A DNA stretch of 64,000 nt, taken from assembly GCA_031002005.1 (NCBI GenBank), contig JARYHS010008074.1:178956494-179020493 (forward strand). Direction: 5' to 3'. The notes beneath the pieces are model-generated. The model ran no database searches, was not told the DNA's origin, and saw only the letters and a program-made list of their open reading frames with translations. The stretch is from Vandiemenella viatica (lineage: Eukaryota; Arthropoda; Insecta; Orthoptera; Morabidae). Every line of letters starts with the position of its first letter. Position 1 is the first letter of the stretch. Below, piece after piece: positions 49,732 through 61,766 of this stretch. A program made the translations under genes and the position numbers.

Positions 49732-50741
49732 CAATTAGGGCACCGTACTCTAATGACTATAATAGATATCTTGTATGTCGTAGGTCAAAAGGTGGTCGCT
49801 AGGCACAAAAACCAATGCTTGTACGTCTTTAAATCAGGGAATTGTGATAGAATATTTGTACCATATTGTATTTTTGCTCCGATTAAACGGTGAATTTGTA
49901 TGACGTGTCAGATATATCTGTAGTTGTGTAACAATCAAGGAGAAGCACATTTATCATGTAATGACTAAACATGTCAATGGGAAACGTTCGTTAATACGCC
50001 AACACAGTGAAATAATTTCGTATTTCCTATAAGACGCTTATTTGCGCGTTGCGAGAAATGTTTGGAAGTTGGGCAGTGTCGTTGGTCGCTATGATCAATG
50101 AGGACACCAAACACGACAGTGCCAATTTTAGCCAGGTAAATACCGAACAGAGAAAATGATAACAGAATTAACTTCGCAGCAGACGTGCGTGTCCGTGAAT
50201 AATTTGGACCGCTCTTAAACAAAATGTTTCTAGGGAAAGACTCAAGTTTATGGGAAAATAAACATGGGGTGGATGGCCAGTTAGCAAACTTGTCTGGAAG
50301 ACGCCAAAGTATGATTTCTTCTGAGCCAACTGCCGATATTTTGTAGGTATAAGAGCAGAAAAATTGAACGTATCTACTCAAGGACGGAAGGAAACTGAAG
50401 CAGTTCTAATGCTAGTTTTCTCATACATGTAAACTTCAATGCTGAGGGAAGAAATTGGTGCCATGGAGACACTTGGATTAAATATTAAATGCAACGGCGA
50501 GGGGGTGAGGCCAAGCCATGATGAAACTTGGATGGAAGTATGACCTGGTGTCTTGCAGCCGGCTTGAAGAGGAGAGAGGATATCAGCTATCATAGAGTAA
50601 TACTTGATAGCTGCCACCCAAGAGCTACATTTTGATTCTAAAGTCAGTTGGCGAGAACACCTAGTGCCAGATGAGTTAGGGCTGTTTAGTCATACCTGTT
50701 GTGGTGACACCAGGGACGCAATCAAAATAGACGGCTTATGT
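49732..50741. other. unassigned; open frames on minus strand
   Basis: Minus-strand frames 49974-50381 and 50378-50617 abut in different frames and together span about 210 codons, at near-balanced GC. No domain is recognisable and starts are weak. On plus, 'HFDSKVSWREHL' near 50628-50663 faintly recalls a LINE reverse transcriptase tail. I do not call a gene. Confidence 0.4.
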
Positions 50742-50971
50742 TCTTTTTTTTTTAGTAATGGCTTTATGTCCAGATCATTAGAGGCGGTAAAGGACTGGGG
50801 TCCACGAAGGAATTCAGCTATGGCCTTTTTGTATGAATCGTCCTGTCTTTCACCTGAAATGATTTGGGGAAGCTATTTAAAACTCACATCTGGATAGCCG
50901 GACGGAGCTTCAAACCCGTGTCCTACGTAATGCGAGGGCAGAGCGTTACCACTCAACCAACACGCTCCGTC
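50742..50971 (-). repeat. tRNA-derived SINE, older copy
   Basis: On minus: head 'ACGGAGCGTGTTGGTTGAGT', degraded B box GGTTTGAAGC (near 50911-50920), body 'AAATCATTTCAGGTGAAAG', ending at a T-run (50743-50752 on plus). It is more diverged than the 40354 copy and has no clear target duplication. Confidence 0.82.
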
Positions 50972-52790
50972 GAATCTGAAGCGCCCCACACGGAGCAATC
51001 CGTGACATTTTAACAAAACTTATTGCTTCGAGTATAATCAGTTTTATTTGAACGTGAGCCAACTGTGGAATTAACTTTCAAACCATTACGCGTAGTGCAG
51101 CCACATCTGCACTAGTAGTGGCTGTGTGAACATATGCAGAGCTCATAAACTAAACCTTTCTCAAACATACACTTATCACACACAGAGCATAGTTACAGTT
51201 TCGCAGACAGAATGCAGCACAACGTTCTTAAATGATCCGGATCTGACAAATGTGGTTCTATCACTTGTTGGACACATGTCCTGCCACCTTCATAATTACA
51301 CACCCGACACCTGTACACAGATGCCAGTCTCTCGTAGCCGTCCAGGACCGATAGGGAAAAAAGTTAGAATCAAATTTGAGCACCTGGGTACTAGCTTACC
51401 TAGGAACTAGCTTACCGTTTCAGAATGGACTCCACTCGACGACTTCGAGACCCGCACCAAGTTGCCACTCAAACGGGTAATGCAATCCTTCGGTTCTAAC
51501 CACTATATTACAGATATATTAACATGAAATTAACTCTCAATTAAGAGCGAGCGTTTTTCACTAACATAATTCTCATAAACAAAAAAATAGCCTTCGCTCA
51601 GAAATTAGAAACTTTATTAAACGTTACTACTCTTAGAATTTGGTTTAAATACAGGATATGATTAAAATGGGTCAGCAAATTTCATATTCCTTGGTGATGC
51701 CGCCGTTCTTAGGGTAGATCCAGACTAAAATCAATGATTTTGACGGCCGCTGACATTTATTTTGAAATTAAAAAAATTGAAAAATATTAGTTCTAGGCTC
51801 CACGGTCTCTATACAGTCACACTTCACGTGTAGGGATATAAAAAAATATTTTTTCGACCTCATTTTTTCTATGAAAACCTTCAGAATATAATTTTATAAA
51901 ATTTTAAATACGATATCTGGCTATAGATCAAAGAAAAACAAAAAATATGAAAATCTGAAATCTTCAACGTGTTCTGATTACGTGCTGGAGACGGATGGAC
52001 AGAGTGTACCTCGTCAGCAGTAGGGACACGATTTATAAAACCTATATGTCAAACTACAAATCATAAATATTAGTTTAAATATCTAAATTTATATTTTTGA
52101 TGATAGCTTATATTTCCATGCATTGTTGTGCATGTGAAAGGTACAAGTTGTTTTCTAATTCAATCTCTCCAAAATAAAAACTGTGAAAGGAATTCCATGT
52201 ATGTTTTTTGTAGCTCTGTTTCGCGACTAGCAAAATATACTACCGTCATCATTTTATCCACACATCGCTGTCAAAGAGTAACAGGCAAAATAACGTGAAC
52301 AAGTGTACATTTGTGTGTTGTGTACCTACAGCGAACAAGCGCTAACTAGCCACGAGCTGCAGTCCCTGTGAGGCGCGCTGTTAGTTCAACCTGTGGCTAA
52401 CAGCCGTGGCAGGCCCTAGCCGCGTCATTGACTCCAGCCGCTGCCACTGGCTGACTCTAGGGGTAGTCGTCAGCAGGGACAGCAAATCTGAACAGTGTCT
52501 TCTACACAGGGGTTGTTAGTAAATAAATGCACATATTAACAGGTATTTTCAATCATCTATGTGAGAACAAAAACCAATTCAGTGAGATGAAAGCTAAGTT
52601 TTTGTTTGTTAATTAGTTCTTTAAGCGCTCAGCTCTTTAATGCGTATTTTGAGAACTCCTGGGGAGTTATTAGCGGAATATCTATACGAATTTAGTAAAT
52701 TACACTTTTGCACGTAATTGCAATATTTTTGAAAAAGTTTCAAAAGTATTAACAGAGTCACACGTTCCAAATAAGAACGGAGACTTTCTC
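50972..52790. other. intergenic, GC-richer patch at 52320-52500
   Basis: Nothing recognised as a gene. 52320-52500 is GC-richer without domain. Near 51389-51417 a 12-bp ACTAGCTTACC-type motif is duplicated in tandem. Confidence 0.5.
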
Positions 52791-52890
52791 GGTGTATGGT
52801 TGCAATGAAGTCTTCGCCGGTGTACCACCGGATAGTGTTTTTAAAACACGATATTTCCACGACTACCTCAACTGTCTTCCTCAGGCTAGA
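52791..52890 (-). repeat. ribozyme-like repeat copy, minus strand
   Basis: On minus: CTGAGGA (plus 52878-52884), GAAA (plus 52854-52857) at the same 30-nt spacing as the palindrome copy, followed by the matching 'GTGTTTTTAAAACAC' hairpin and 'TATCCGG'. Stem II is imperfect. Confidence 0.55.
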
Positions 52891-52938
52891 AAAATCTGTA
52901 ATTTCTACTGAACTACAGATAATTACTGATGTTTTTGC

Positions 52939-53040
52939 ACCTGAAGAAGAAGGTGGAGTTAGTCGTTGAAATATTTTGTTGCATCACACAATCCGTTGAT
53001 ACAAGCGTCAAGATTTCGTTGCACGTCTTTCAATTTTGTT
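52939..53040 (+). repeat. ribozyme-like repeat copy, plus strand
   Basis: CTGAAGA (52941-52947) and GAAA (52968-52971), again at the fixed spacing, followed by 'TTGCATCACACAATCCG'. It lies opposite in orientation to the copy 52791-52890, 50 bp away, so the two form an imperfect inverted pair. Confidence 0.5.
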
Positions 53041-53501
53041 CAAAACATCTTTTAATTCACGATTTTTATGCAGTCACATTCCTCACAAATATAATGTAAT
53101 TTTTTTTCTTTGGATCATCTTTAAAACAGTACCAAAAACTTACCTCAGTGGTATTAACTTGGTATCCTAAATTGCTTGGTTGAGGAACATCTCCCAGTTT
53201 TTATTTTCACTTGTTTATTTTTCTACTTATAACTATGTCAAAATAATAAAATGAATGTGTAAATGATATAATTTGAGGTGTTCCGTACACGCTATATACA
53301 TGCAGCCGTCCCTGCTTGGTCGATCACACGACTAAAAAATAGTTACTGACTAACCGAGGAGCTGTTTTTACAATCGACTCAACTTCACTGGTATTTGGTT
53401 GCCGATTTTTCTTTATTTTTGAACAGTGTTTGCTTTTTAAATGGATATCTTTTTAAGTGGAGTGAAATGGGAAACATGCATTACTCTTACATATACAGGG
53501 G

Positions 53502-53695
53502 CAGTAATGATACCACCCCGTGTTTCGTAACTGCCAAAATGTAAATGGAAGAATATTCCAGGCGTTAAGAAGGCGATTTCGCGAAGGATTGCTGAGAGAT
53601 TTCGAAAATAAAAATCACCTACCTCTGACCATTGGTAGGCAGACTGAAGCCCAAGCTATTGAGCTTGAAATTAATCACAAGAAGCGAAGTGGGCG
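53502..53695 (+). repeat. diverged direct repeat, copy 1
   Basis: From CAGTAATGATACCRCC to 'AATCACAAGA', it matches 55125-55315 at roughly 75-80% by eye, including 'AAGGATTGCTGAGAGATTT', 'AAAATAAAAATCA' and 'CAAACTGAAGCCCAAG'-like blocks. In both copies one frame gives 'GLLRDxxNKNxxP' and 'RQTEAQxxEL', which suggests formerly coding sequence of unknown type. Confidence 0.75.
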
Positions 53696-53939
53696 ACTGC
53701 CTGGGACCTCGCGGTCCAAGAGGCTTAGCGCCTCGAAGGTTTAAGCAGCTTTAACTAACAAGTAAAATAGATCACGACAGTAAAAAACTGTGACAATGAC
53801 TAAAAAATATTCTACGACGACCCCACGGGCTAGCAAGCATCTGGTAATACTGGTAGTCTAGCAACGGTAGCTGGCGTTACAGTGACTGGCGTGGGGAATC
53901 CCCGACCACTCGTCTCTTTCCAATTCAATTTGTCTCTCG

Positions 53940-54870
53940 CAGAATCGAGGCATTGAAGGCCGAATTATTTAAATTTTATTATGTTGTTGAATGCACTGAA
54001 TACTTGAAAAATCTCACGGAATATTCAGATACTCTTAGTGATCGTGATTCGGTTTTGAACGAAATTATCAGCTCAGAATCTATCATATCATTACACTTAG
54101 GGTATGAGGTATTATTATGTATTAATCCTAAGCAAATTATGACAATTTCTAATTCATATTAAGCATTTCTCTTGAAAATTTGGGAAAATTTTGTGACTGT
54201 GTCAAAGGATATCGACAAACTGGATTCGGAACAATTATACGACGCTAGTCAGTTTATTGAATAAAGCCAAAATTTAAAAAGAAAAGGATATCCAAGAAGA
54301 AAAGGATGTTCGATTACGAAAGCAGCAGTAAACTAAACCTATACAGTCTCCCGAAAGCCAGTACTGAACAGGTTTCTATTTATTTTTTTAACACCATCAT
54401 TGATTCCATAGTGAGCAGTATGGATTCAACAGTTATGTCTTTAAATCTTCACTTGAAAAATTTGGTTTTATCAGTGATGTAAGCAAGTTAAAAATATTTC
54501 AAAAGGTCGTATACTAAAAAAAACTGCCAAAATTTACACACTGTCCTGCCAGTGGGTGATAGCAATGGTTTACAAACTTATGAATCAGACGAAGAATTAC
54601 GATCAGTGATTCGAAATTTACCTGATTTCATTCAAGATGTGAAACAGCTGCTTCAGTACATCACAGAGAATAACTTGAAAGAAATTTACCCAGATATTTA
54701 TATTATCATTCAAATATTGTTCACCGTACCAGTAAGTACATGCTCAGCTGAAAGAGTCTTTTCAATTTAAAATCAACAAAAAATTATTTACTAAATACAA
54801 TGGTTCAGCAAAGACTTTCAGCTTTGGCATTTTTATCAGTTGAACTGATATAGAATCAAAGAAGGATTTT
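53940..54870 (+). pseudogene. hAT-family transposase remnant
   Basis: The end of the frame near 54670-54860 reads 'NLKEIYPDIYIIIQILFTVP', then 'VSTCSAERVFS', and after a 1-bp shift 'LKSTKNYLLNTMVQQRLSAL'. This is the hAT C-terminal dimerisation domain (IYP...ILxxxPVSTxxxERxFSxLKxxKxxLRxxMxxxRLxxLA). An upstream frame (53941-54162, 'LKNLTEYSDTLSDRDSVLNE') and a frame at 54552-54770 belong to the same decayed gene. Zinc finger and catalytic DDE parts are not visible, so it is an internally deleted, dead copy. It lies between two diverged direct repeats. Confidence 0.82.
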
Positions 54871-55124
54871 ATTAAGGGCAAGAGCAGGAAATTTCCGTTT
54901 CTTTAATTCGGTACTGTACGGTTAGTTATTAATTCATAATATTTTTTTACAGTGAAGATGACTGCATTTTTATGAAGAAAAATTTGAAGGTTAAAAACAT
55001 TATTCTTTATAAATTCAGCCTTCTTGCGCCACCAGAGGGCCTCGCAAAACTTATCTTGCCCACATCAAATTTAGTTTTCACCCCGCCAGTGTTATAGATG
55101 AAGCGACGGCAATGTTAGAGATGC
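54871..55124. other. spacer between hAT relic and second direct repeat
   Basis: AT-rich, nothing recognised. Confidence 0.5.
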
Positions 55125-55315
55125 CAGTAATGATACCGCCACGGATTTCCAAACTGTCAAAACGTGAATGCAAAAATTTTCCAGGTCTTAAGTCGACAAT
55201 TTCACCAAGGATTGCTGAGAGATTTGCAAAATAAAAATCAGCAACCTGTAGCCACTGATAGGCAAACTGAAGCCCAAGTTCTTGAGCTGGTAGTAATCAC
55301 AAGAGGAATAATTGG
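55125..55315 (+). repeat. diverged direct repeat, copy 2
   Basis: Partner of 53502-53695, offset by about 1,623 bp. See that entry. Confidence 0.75.
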
Positions 55316-55744
55316 GCTTATGAGTAAAAGTTATTGGTCTGTGAGGAGGATATTAAACGAGGAAGCACAACATCTTTATTACTATCAATCCTACGAAATT
55401 GTTGAAATTAGAATTCATAGTTTTAATGATGCAGAACGTTAATTTTTTTTGGACAACTTAGTCATTTGGACCGAGGGAAACTATGTATAAAGCGAATCGC
55501 CTTGACGTTTCACAGCAACGCTTTCAAAAACTATTTGTGAATTAAAGACCTAAATCAGGCATTATTTTTTCGATGCAACGTTAAAACGTTTGAATTATTT
55601 GCATTTTTCCCTAAAATATCTGTTACATCTGTTCGAAGGCAGCTCTTCAAAGAATAGTTGGCAGTGTTTAGAAAAGTGAAAAACTGAAACTATGAATATC
55701 ATACGCGCAACGTACCTACAACTACTAAACAATAATAATTCCAT
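55316..55744. other. spacer, no gene recognised
   Basis: AT-rich; the open frame continues to 55442 without recognisable domain. Confidence 0.5.
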
Positions 55745-56025
55745 GTGGTTATAATGAACTGGTGACAGGGTTTCTAGTGGCTGAACATTGTGGCTGTCTT
55801 AGCCGCCTTAACCTAACCCTGTAGTCGTACCAGGTACAGAGGACCTACAGTTTGACGTGAGCCCGAACCACGGAGGCATTCTGGTGTACTTCACATTACA
55901 CAAAAGCTGTGCCAAAGGTGAAAGTCAGGGTAAGGACCTATAGAAATCCCCGTCGCGATAGGGACTCGAACCAGGAACCTTTTTATCACCAGTCCGAGAC
56001 CTTAACCACTGAGCCACCAGATCGC
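55745..56025 (-). repeat. tRNA-derived SINE of a second family
   Basis: On minus it starts GCGATCTGGTGGCTCAGTGG (A box), then has B box GGTTCGAGTCC (near 55964-55974), followed by an unrelated body down to about 55745. The acceptor ends pair poorly (GCGATCT against TATCGC), so it is a tRNA-like SINE head and not a functional tRNA gene. Confidence 0.7.
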
Positions 56026-56046
56026 TAAAGATATATTGATAACATG

Positions 56047-56720
56047 AGCATGTCGGTGACGTGAACTCATAAGATTTTTCCCATCCGAAAATCGCCCAAT
56101 GCACCTAAAGAAGTTTTCACTTAAAAACCCCGCGACAGGAGAGAGAAACTTTCGGGAGTAAGCGCCTTATCAGCTGAGCTACCAGACCCCCTTATTTTGC
56201 AGTCTACTTGTGCTAAGTACTATCAAAATGGATAAAAACTGTCGTTTTGTATGAACAGCGTTTACCGAAATTAAGTGAGGGAGAAAAGGAGGAGAGGGCT
56301 TAGGTTTTTGTAAATCAAACGTAAACAATATTTTTCTGTTTGTTTTAACGTATACGTATGCAAATTTCCATCAAAATCGGATAAAAACTGTGTGTTTAAT
56401 TGAAGAACACTGTAAAAAAAAAATAAACAAACATTCATTTTTATATATTAGCTATACTTTCATGGCTGTCCAAGCACAACACGCTTTACTTATAGCTATA
56501 CATATATCCTACTGTTGACATTAGCATGCTTGCGATACGAATTCAAATGATTTTACCCATCCATAAAGCGTCCAAAGCGCATATCATACGCGGAACACGT
56601 GACGATGACGACACGTCATAGCATGTCGGTGATGGGAAGTTGCGAAGTTATAGATTTACCTCGCCCAAACATTGATTTACGCGCCTATAGAAGTTTCTAC
56701 TTCAAAAATTGCCTCGATCC
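56047..56720. repeat. cluster of short diverged direct repeats
   Basis: GCATGTCGGTGA occurs at about 56048 and 56613, each followed about 65-80 bp later by an 'AGAAGTTTYNACTT-AAAAA' block (56108, 56689). Between them 'TCAAAATNGGATAAAAACTGT' appears at about 56222 and 56368. The units are too diverged to define a family. Confidence 0.5.
56125..56191 (-). repeat. tRNA-like fragment
   Basis: On minus: GGGGGTCTGGTAGCTCAGCT then 'GATAAGGCGCTTACTCCCG', resembling a tRNA D-arm and anticodon arm. The T-arm box is degraded. Probably another SINE head relic. Confidence 0.5.
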
Positions 56721-57259
56721 ACCATCATTTTACTCTCATGCCTACAGCACCACCACATTATCGGACACTCGTAATATCAAACCTATACAGAAGGGACGTA
56801 ATTTTTGAAGAGAAATGCGCTTAGCTACCACAAATGTGCCAGTGAGGAACCACACGAAGGGAGCTCTGCCATGACCTGGACGAAGGTCCCCAAGTCGTCG
56901 ATAATATAGCGCCATCTTAATGCACAATACTACGGAAGGACAAACAAACAGTGCTGTATCAACCATCTCCGGTCTTATGTTGGTCGGTCCACTAACAAAT
57001 ATCATTAGATGGATGTTCTGTTTGATTCATGGAGTCCTCATTCTGAAGGTCCAATCACGTTCCTGAACTTCCGTACGCCGTACTGGGTTGGACCCATGGC
57101 TATGTGCAAACTGGCAGCAAAGGAAACTACTGCCATGTAGACACCGATACCAAACTTTCCAATGAACCAGGAAAATTACAGGCGGCCGTAACGGGTACTG
57201 TCATACTACAGAGACGTTTTACTTCCTTGAGCTACCTCGATCTAACTTGATCCATTGTA
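56721..57259. other. spacer, no gene recognised
   Basis: Mixed composition; the open frames on both strands (56599-56808, 56742-57005) carry no domain. Confidence 0.45.
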
Positions 57260-58179
57260 AGGCCGAGGCTACACAGTACGAGTTGCTGACCTGACAGTGG
57301 ACAGCTGCTGCACCTGTGTACTCGCACGATAGTGGCTCGACTCGTCTCGCCCGGTCACACAAGTGCGACTTGCTGGCGTGAAAGTAGACAGCTACTGCAC
57401 GCGTGTAGTTACTCATAGGTCACGTGCAATGTCTCATGCAATGTGGTCGCAAAATACAGGACTGATCACAGTTCATACCGTAATAAAAGCAATTAAAAAA
57501 AAACTTTACGGAGAAATACTTCGACATGAAAGTGCTGTACAGAAAAAAAAGAACCATTTTGTTTTTATTTTAGATTAATTATTTTCAGAATGTAATCCAT
57601 ATCATAGAACCATTTGATGGATGGCTTATAGAACTCATCAGTCCCACATCCACTTTTTGCTTTTCTCAATTTTCAATAACTCCTGGTTATACCTAGAACG
57701 TAATTTTTTTATCTTTTTTGTTACTTCATTCGTGTCTTTACGCTGATCTCTGTTCTTATAATTAGGATCCAAAAAATTCGAGAAGTTGGTTTGGTCCTTG
57801 TAAAGCTCCACAAACTTTTTATTTTGTTCGGAAGTCCATCTATCCGCCATTTTTTTCTCTTTAACCACTACTGCAAACACAAAAACACATGCAGCAATGA
57901 ATATTGCACCTGGCGTGGTCCCGGGCTTACGAACTACTGTCATTTCATAAAAACCGTGTAAGGTGACGTCCGAGTCACATGCGAGCTGCTGCTTGTGGCG
58001 TGGTGGTGGAAGGCGAGTGGTGAGTAAAATCAAAAAATGTTGTAGTAACTCGCATGCGAGCTAGTGACCGACTCGCACGTGACAGTAACTCGTACGATGC
58101 GGTCACACGGTGCGAGTAGCTGCACTGCAGTAACTGACTAGGCTAGCTCGGAGCTAGCACTCCCTTTGTAACCAGGCCT
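57260..58179. mobile_element. ~0.9-kb PIF/Harbinger-like element, non-autonomous
   Basis: The ends share an AGGCC(GA/T)GGYTACA terminal inverted repeat (left from 57260, right ending 58179). They are flanked by TAA/TTA-type bases, which would fit the TWA target site of PIF/Harbinger but are not identical. Both subterminal regions are GC-rich with many copies of ACTCGCA/TGCGAGT-type motifs. The only frame is the MADF-like one on the minus strand; the DDE transposase is absent. Confidence 0.62.
57638..57850 (-). CDS. MADF/Myb-SANT-like DNA-binding frame, 70 aa
   Basis: The ATG at 57850 follows an A-rich stretch and starts MADRWTSEQNKKFVELYKDQ. Further on are 'YKNRDQRKD' and 'KKIKKLRSRYNQELLKIEKS'. 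This spacing of W/F-ELY ... Y-K-NRD-R ... VKKKIKxLRxxYxxEL is the MADF (Myb/SANT-like) domain used by the DNA-binding second protein of PIF/Harbinger elements and by insect transcription factors. It stops after 70 residues, just past the domain's third helix, so it is either a truncated relic or a minimal DNA-binding peptide. An upstream in-frame extension to 58033 is open but lies in subterminal repeat sequence, so I reject that start. Confidence 0.65.
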   Translation of the reverse strand: MADRWTSEQNKKFVELYKDQTNFSNFLDPNYKNRDQRKDTNEVTKKIKKLRSRYNQELLKIEKSKKWMWD

Positions 58180-59178
58180 TAACACTGATTACCACGGCAG
58201 TCGTCGCCGTTCTGGTGGATCCCACCACGTCCTTGAACTGCCATCAACCACACTTGGCCGGGAGTATGACACAGAGAGGTTTCCTGCAGCAGGTGGATGT
58301 GCAAGTGTCTACTGCTGAAAACGTGTTATAATTGAAGTAATTACTAACATCGGTTGAACGGAACAACAATATAAGACGGTTAAACATAATTAATTTATGA
58401 AATGGATGATATCGTCCTGAGCGCTTAGTTACGATTAGTTCCCCGTGTATGTATTTAACTGTAATTTCCTTCCATTAATATTAGATAGCAATACAAATTA
58501 AAAACTAGAGGGACACAACCAATAGAGTATAAGAAATTAATTATGTGTTGTTTCTTGTCTTTTCTAATCGGAGACTGTGAATAGGTTTAGTATACGGAAG
58601 CTAACACACAACAATGAACATTTAGAGATATATGTTACTACTGTAACACAGTAAAACTGAAATACAAACAGAATCACGTTGCAATCAAATCTTGAACGTT
58701 TCTGAAACACTGTAAGATAGAAATCAGGAATTATACAAACTGTTCCAATGATAGCCAGTTATACAATATTGCTGCACATCCCTAAAACTATTTTTATTTA
58801 TGTATGCGTTCTTAGCTAATAATAATTTTAATTTAGAGCACTAATAATAATAATAAAACAGAGACTTGAATGGTTCTAGGGGTTTTAATTTCAATATTTG
58901 TTAATATTGTGGAACAAACTGTAAATTAAAATCTATTAGTACTGAACCTCAACATTTCTTCAGCACAGTATGACACTGAAATGAATATTCACTTTATAGT
59001 TAATTTCATACTTAATACTGATTCTCTCCTTTGATTGTGAAATGTGGATTAATCAGTTAAATGTTCTATCTCTTTTCTTACTCCAGAATATCTTTTTTAT
59101 CTTCTTCAAATTTTCTTAATTCTATGGAAATTTTAACATTAAGAACCTAATTAATCACCTTTGTCTTTATCTCTCTGT
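58180..59178. other. intergenic, AT-rich
   Basis: No frames or repeats of note apart from a TAA run near 58843-58855. Confidence 0.6.
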
Positions 59179-60178
59179 NNNNNNNNNNNNNNNNNNNNNN
59201 NNNNNNNNNNNNNNNNNNNNNNNNNNNNNNNNNNNNNNNNNNNNNNNNNNNNNNNNNNNNNNNNNNNNNNNNNNNNNNNNNNNNNNNNNNNNNNNNNNNN
59301 NNNNNNNNNNNNNNNNNNNNNNNNNNNNNNNNNNNNNNNNNNNNNNNNNNNNNNNNNNNNNNNNNNNNNNNNNNNNNNNNNNNNNNNNNNNNNNNNNNNN
59401 NNNNNNNNNNNNNNNNNNNNNNNNNNNNNNNNNNNNNNNNNNNNNNNNNNNNNNNNNNNNNNNNNNNNNNNNNNNNNNNNNNNNNNNNNNNNNNNNNNNN
59501 NNNNNNNNNNNNNNNNNNNNNNNNNNNNNNNNNNNNNNNNNNNNNNNNNNNNNNNNNNNNNNNNNNNNNNNNNNNNNNNNNNNNNNNNNNNNNNNNNNNN
59601 NNNNNNNNNNNNNNNNNNNNNNNNNNNNNNNNNNNNNNNNNNNNNNNNNNNNNNNNNNNNNNNNNNNNNNNNNNNNNNNNNNNNNNNNNNNNNNNNNNNN
59701 NNNNNNNNNNNNNNNNNNNNNNNNNNNNNNNNNNNNNNNNNNNNNNNNNNNNNNNNNNNNNNNNNNNNNNNNNNNNNNNNNNNNNNNNNNNNNNNNNNNN
59801 NNNNNNNNNNNNNNNNNNNNNNNNNNNNNNNNNNNNNNNNNNNNNNNNNNNNNNNNNNNNNNNNNNNNNNNNNNNNNNNNNNNNNNNNNNNNNNNNNNNN
59901 NNNNNNNNNNNNNNNNNNNNNNNNNNNNNNNNNNNNNNNNNNNNNNNNNNNNNNNNNNNNNNNNNNNNNNNNNNNNNNNNNNNNNNNNNNNNNNNNNNNN
60001 NNNNNNNNNNNNNNNNNNNNNNNNNNNNNNNNNNNNNNNNNNNNNNNNNNNNNNNNNNNNNNNNNNNNNNNNNNNNNNNNNNNNNNNNNNNNNNNNNNNN
60101 NNNNNNNNNNNNNNNNNNNNNNNNNNNNNNNNNNNNNNNNNNNNNNNNNNNNNNNNNNNNNNNNNNNNNNNNNNNNNN
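59179..60178. other. assembly gap, 1,000 N
   Basis: Exactly 1,000 N. The long frames spanning it are artefacts. Confidence 0.99.
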
Positions 60179-61639
60179 TGGCACCTCTGATGACATCGAT
60201 ATTTGCGACTAGCAAAGCCCAAATTAAAAAAAGAATTAACATAGACTTTTTTTTCTTTTTTTTTTTTTTTTTTGTTTTTTTGAAAAAATACATTACTGGA
60301 AACTCTAATGCCGCACTGGTTTCATACTCAGGTAAAGAGAAAACTTCCATACTAGCAAAATAAAAAAAAATCTTTATTTCCGAATTTTTTTCATTTCTTA
60401 AAGTATTATTCCTTCACCTCGATATACCCGATTTATTTTATTTCAATACAGAGTATCTGAGCTTTAACACTTCTGCAGCTGTTCCTTCTTTGCATTAATC
60501 AGCTAACAACTTGAATATGCATCATAAGAATCTTATTGCTCATAACGTTTCACTGTTTTACACAACTTTGCAAGTTAAAATTTACTAGTTGATTAGTCAC
60601 TACTTTTACAGATATTGCGTTAGTAATGGTGCTCATGGATAGCTACTTTGAAATTCCCAAACAACTGGTTCAAATTCTTTAATATCACTCTTAAAATATT
60701 TCGGACAGCAATCCGAGTTCCTTCGTTTATAGTTCTAAAATTCCATTAGTCTACTAACTACCACATAGTTTGCCGACAAAAATGACGATTGTTTCATAAG
60801 AACATGCGTCACTACAGGAAGATACCTGTATTTACGCTAATGCTGGATGTTCCCATAAACTGAGTGCAACTTGTCACGGTTTCATATGAAGTTGCGTTGT
60901 TTCAACTTAATTAAGTCCTGTAATTATATTTCAAACCCATTTGCTGTGAACATCTTCATACTGGCCCGCTTTCATTAACTTTTCTAATTTTCGACAAATT
61001 TACATATATTTAGATAAATTTACTAACGTTCGGTAAGTTAACATGAATTTATCAGTAATACTGCATAGTAATCGTGACTGACAGCGTTTACTTTGTAAAC
61101 AAATTAAGAAAAAGTATTCATACGATTTTTGTTGTAATTTTTTTACTAATATGGTAACTCCAATTACAATCATTCAGTGTTTCTTGAAAAAACGTTTTTA
61201 GCACTTTTATCCCAAGTTCTCTAAAGCAGGCAAATTTTGAAACTATCAGTTTACTGCTACTAAATTACATTGCTCTAACCGTTTTCTCATAACTCAAGAT
61301 GTGCCGCTAATTACATGTCCAGGCAGAGAAATAACATTTACTGCACTTATGAGATTTACTTCGGAGGGTCTTGATTAATTAGGCTCATTTAATGTTGATA
61401 TGAGCCAATGTTTAATTGGCTTGTCGGTGTTAATTTTTCCACTTGCACTCCAAAAGATAATGTTATTGTTCCACTTTGCCACCGATGAAAATTATTGAAT
61501 CTTATCTTGTTAATAAAAAAAGTCATCTAATTAATTTTTTTAATGACATTTGGCTTTGTTAGCCATACAGCCAGCTCAATGTGTTTGTTTCTCTTAGAAA
61601 GTAAAGATTTCTTATAAGTGTAATTATTTTCTCTCTTGT
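60179..61639. other. intergenic, AT-rich
   Basis: Long T-run at about 60247-60281; no gene or transposon signature otherwise. Confidence 0.6.
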
Positions 61640-61766
61640 GTAAGGACGGCACAAGACGAACACAATACTCAATTAAAACCACCCATGCCCGAGGCCGGAC
61701 TCGAACCGGCGACCCCTGCAACGAGAAGCAAGCACGCTGCCCCTACGCTGCCGGGGTCGGCCGCTA
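61640..61766 (-). repeat. tRNA-like SINE head of a third family
   Basis: On minus from about 61763: GGCCGACCCCGGCAGCGTAG, then a perfect T-arm GCCGG-TTCGAGT-CCGGC containing the B box GGTTCGAGTCC (61692-61702 on plus, reversed). Acceptor pairing has mismatches, so it is not a working tRNA. 'ATTGAGTATTGTG' and 'CTTGTGCCGTCCTTA' follow as the presumed body. The 3' limit is uncertain. Confidence 0.65.

Noticed and set aside
49974..50617. Possible ~210-codon gene on the minus strand
   Set aside because: It requires a frameshift and a TTG start and shows no recognisable domain.
55953..56025. tRNA gene on the minus strand
   Set aside because: A and B boxes are good, but acceptor pairing is poor and a SINE body continues downstream.
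61685..61766. tRNA gene
   Set aside because: The T-arm is perfect but acceptor and anticodon stems mismatch, and a SINE-like body follows.
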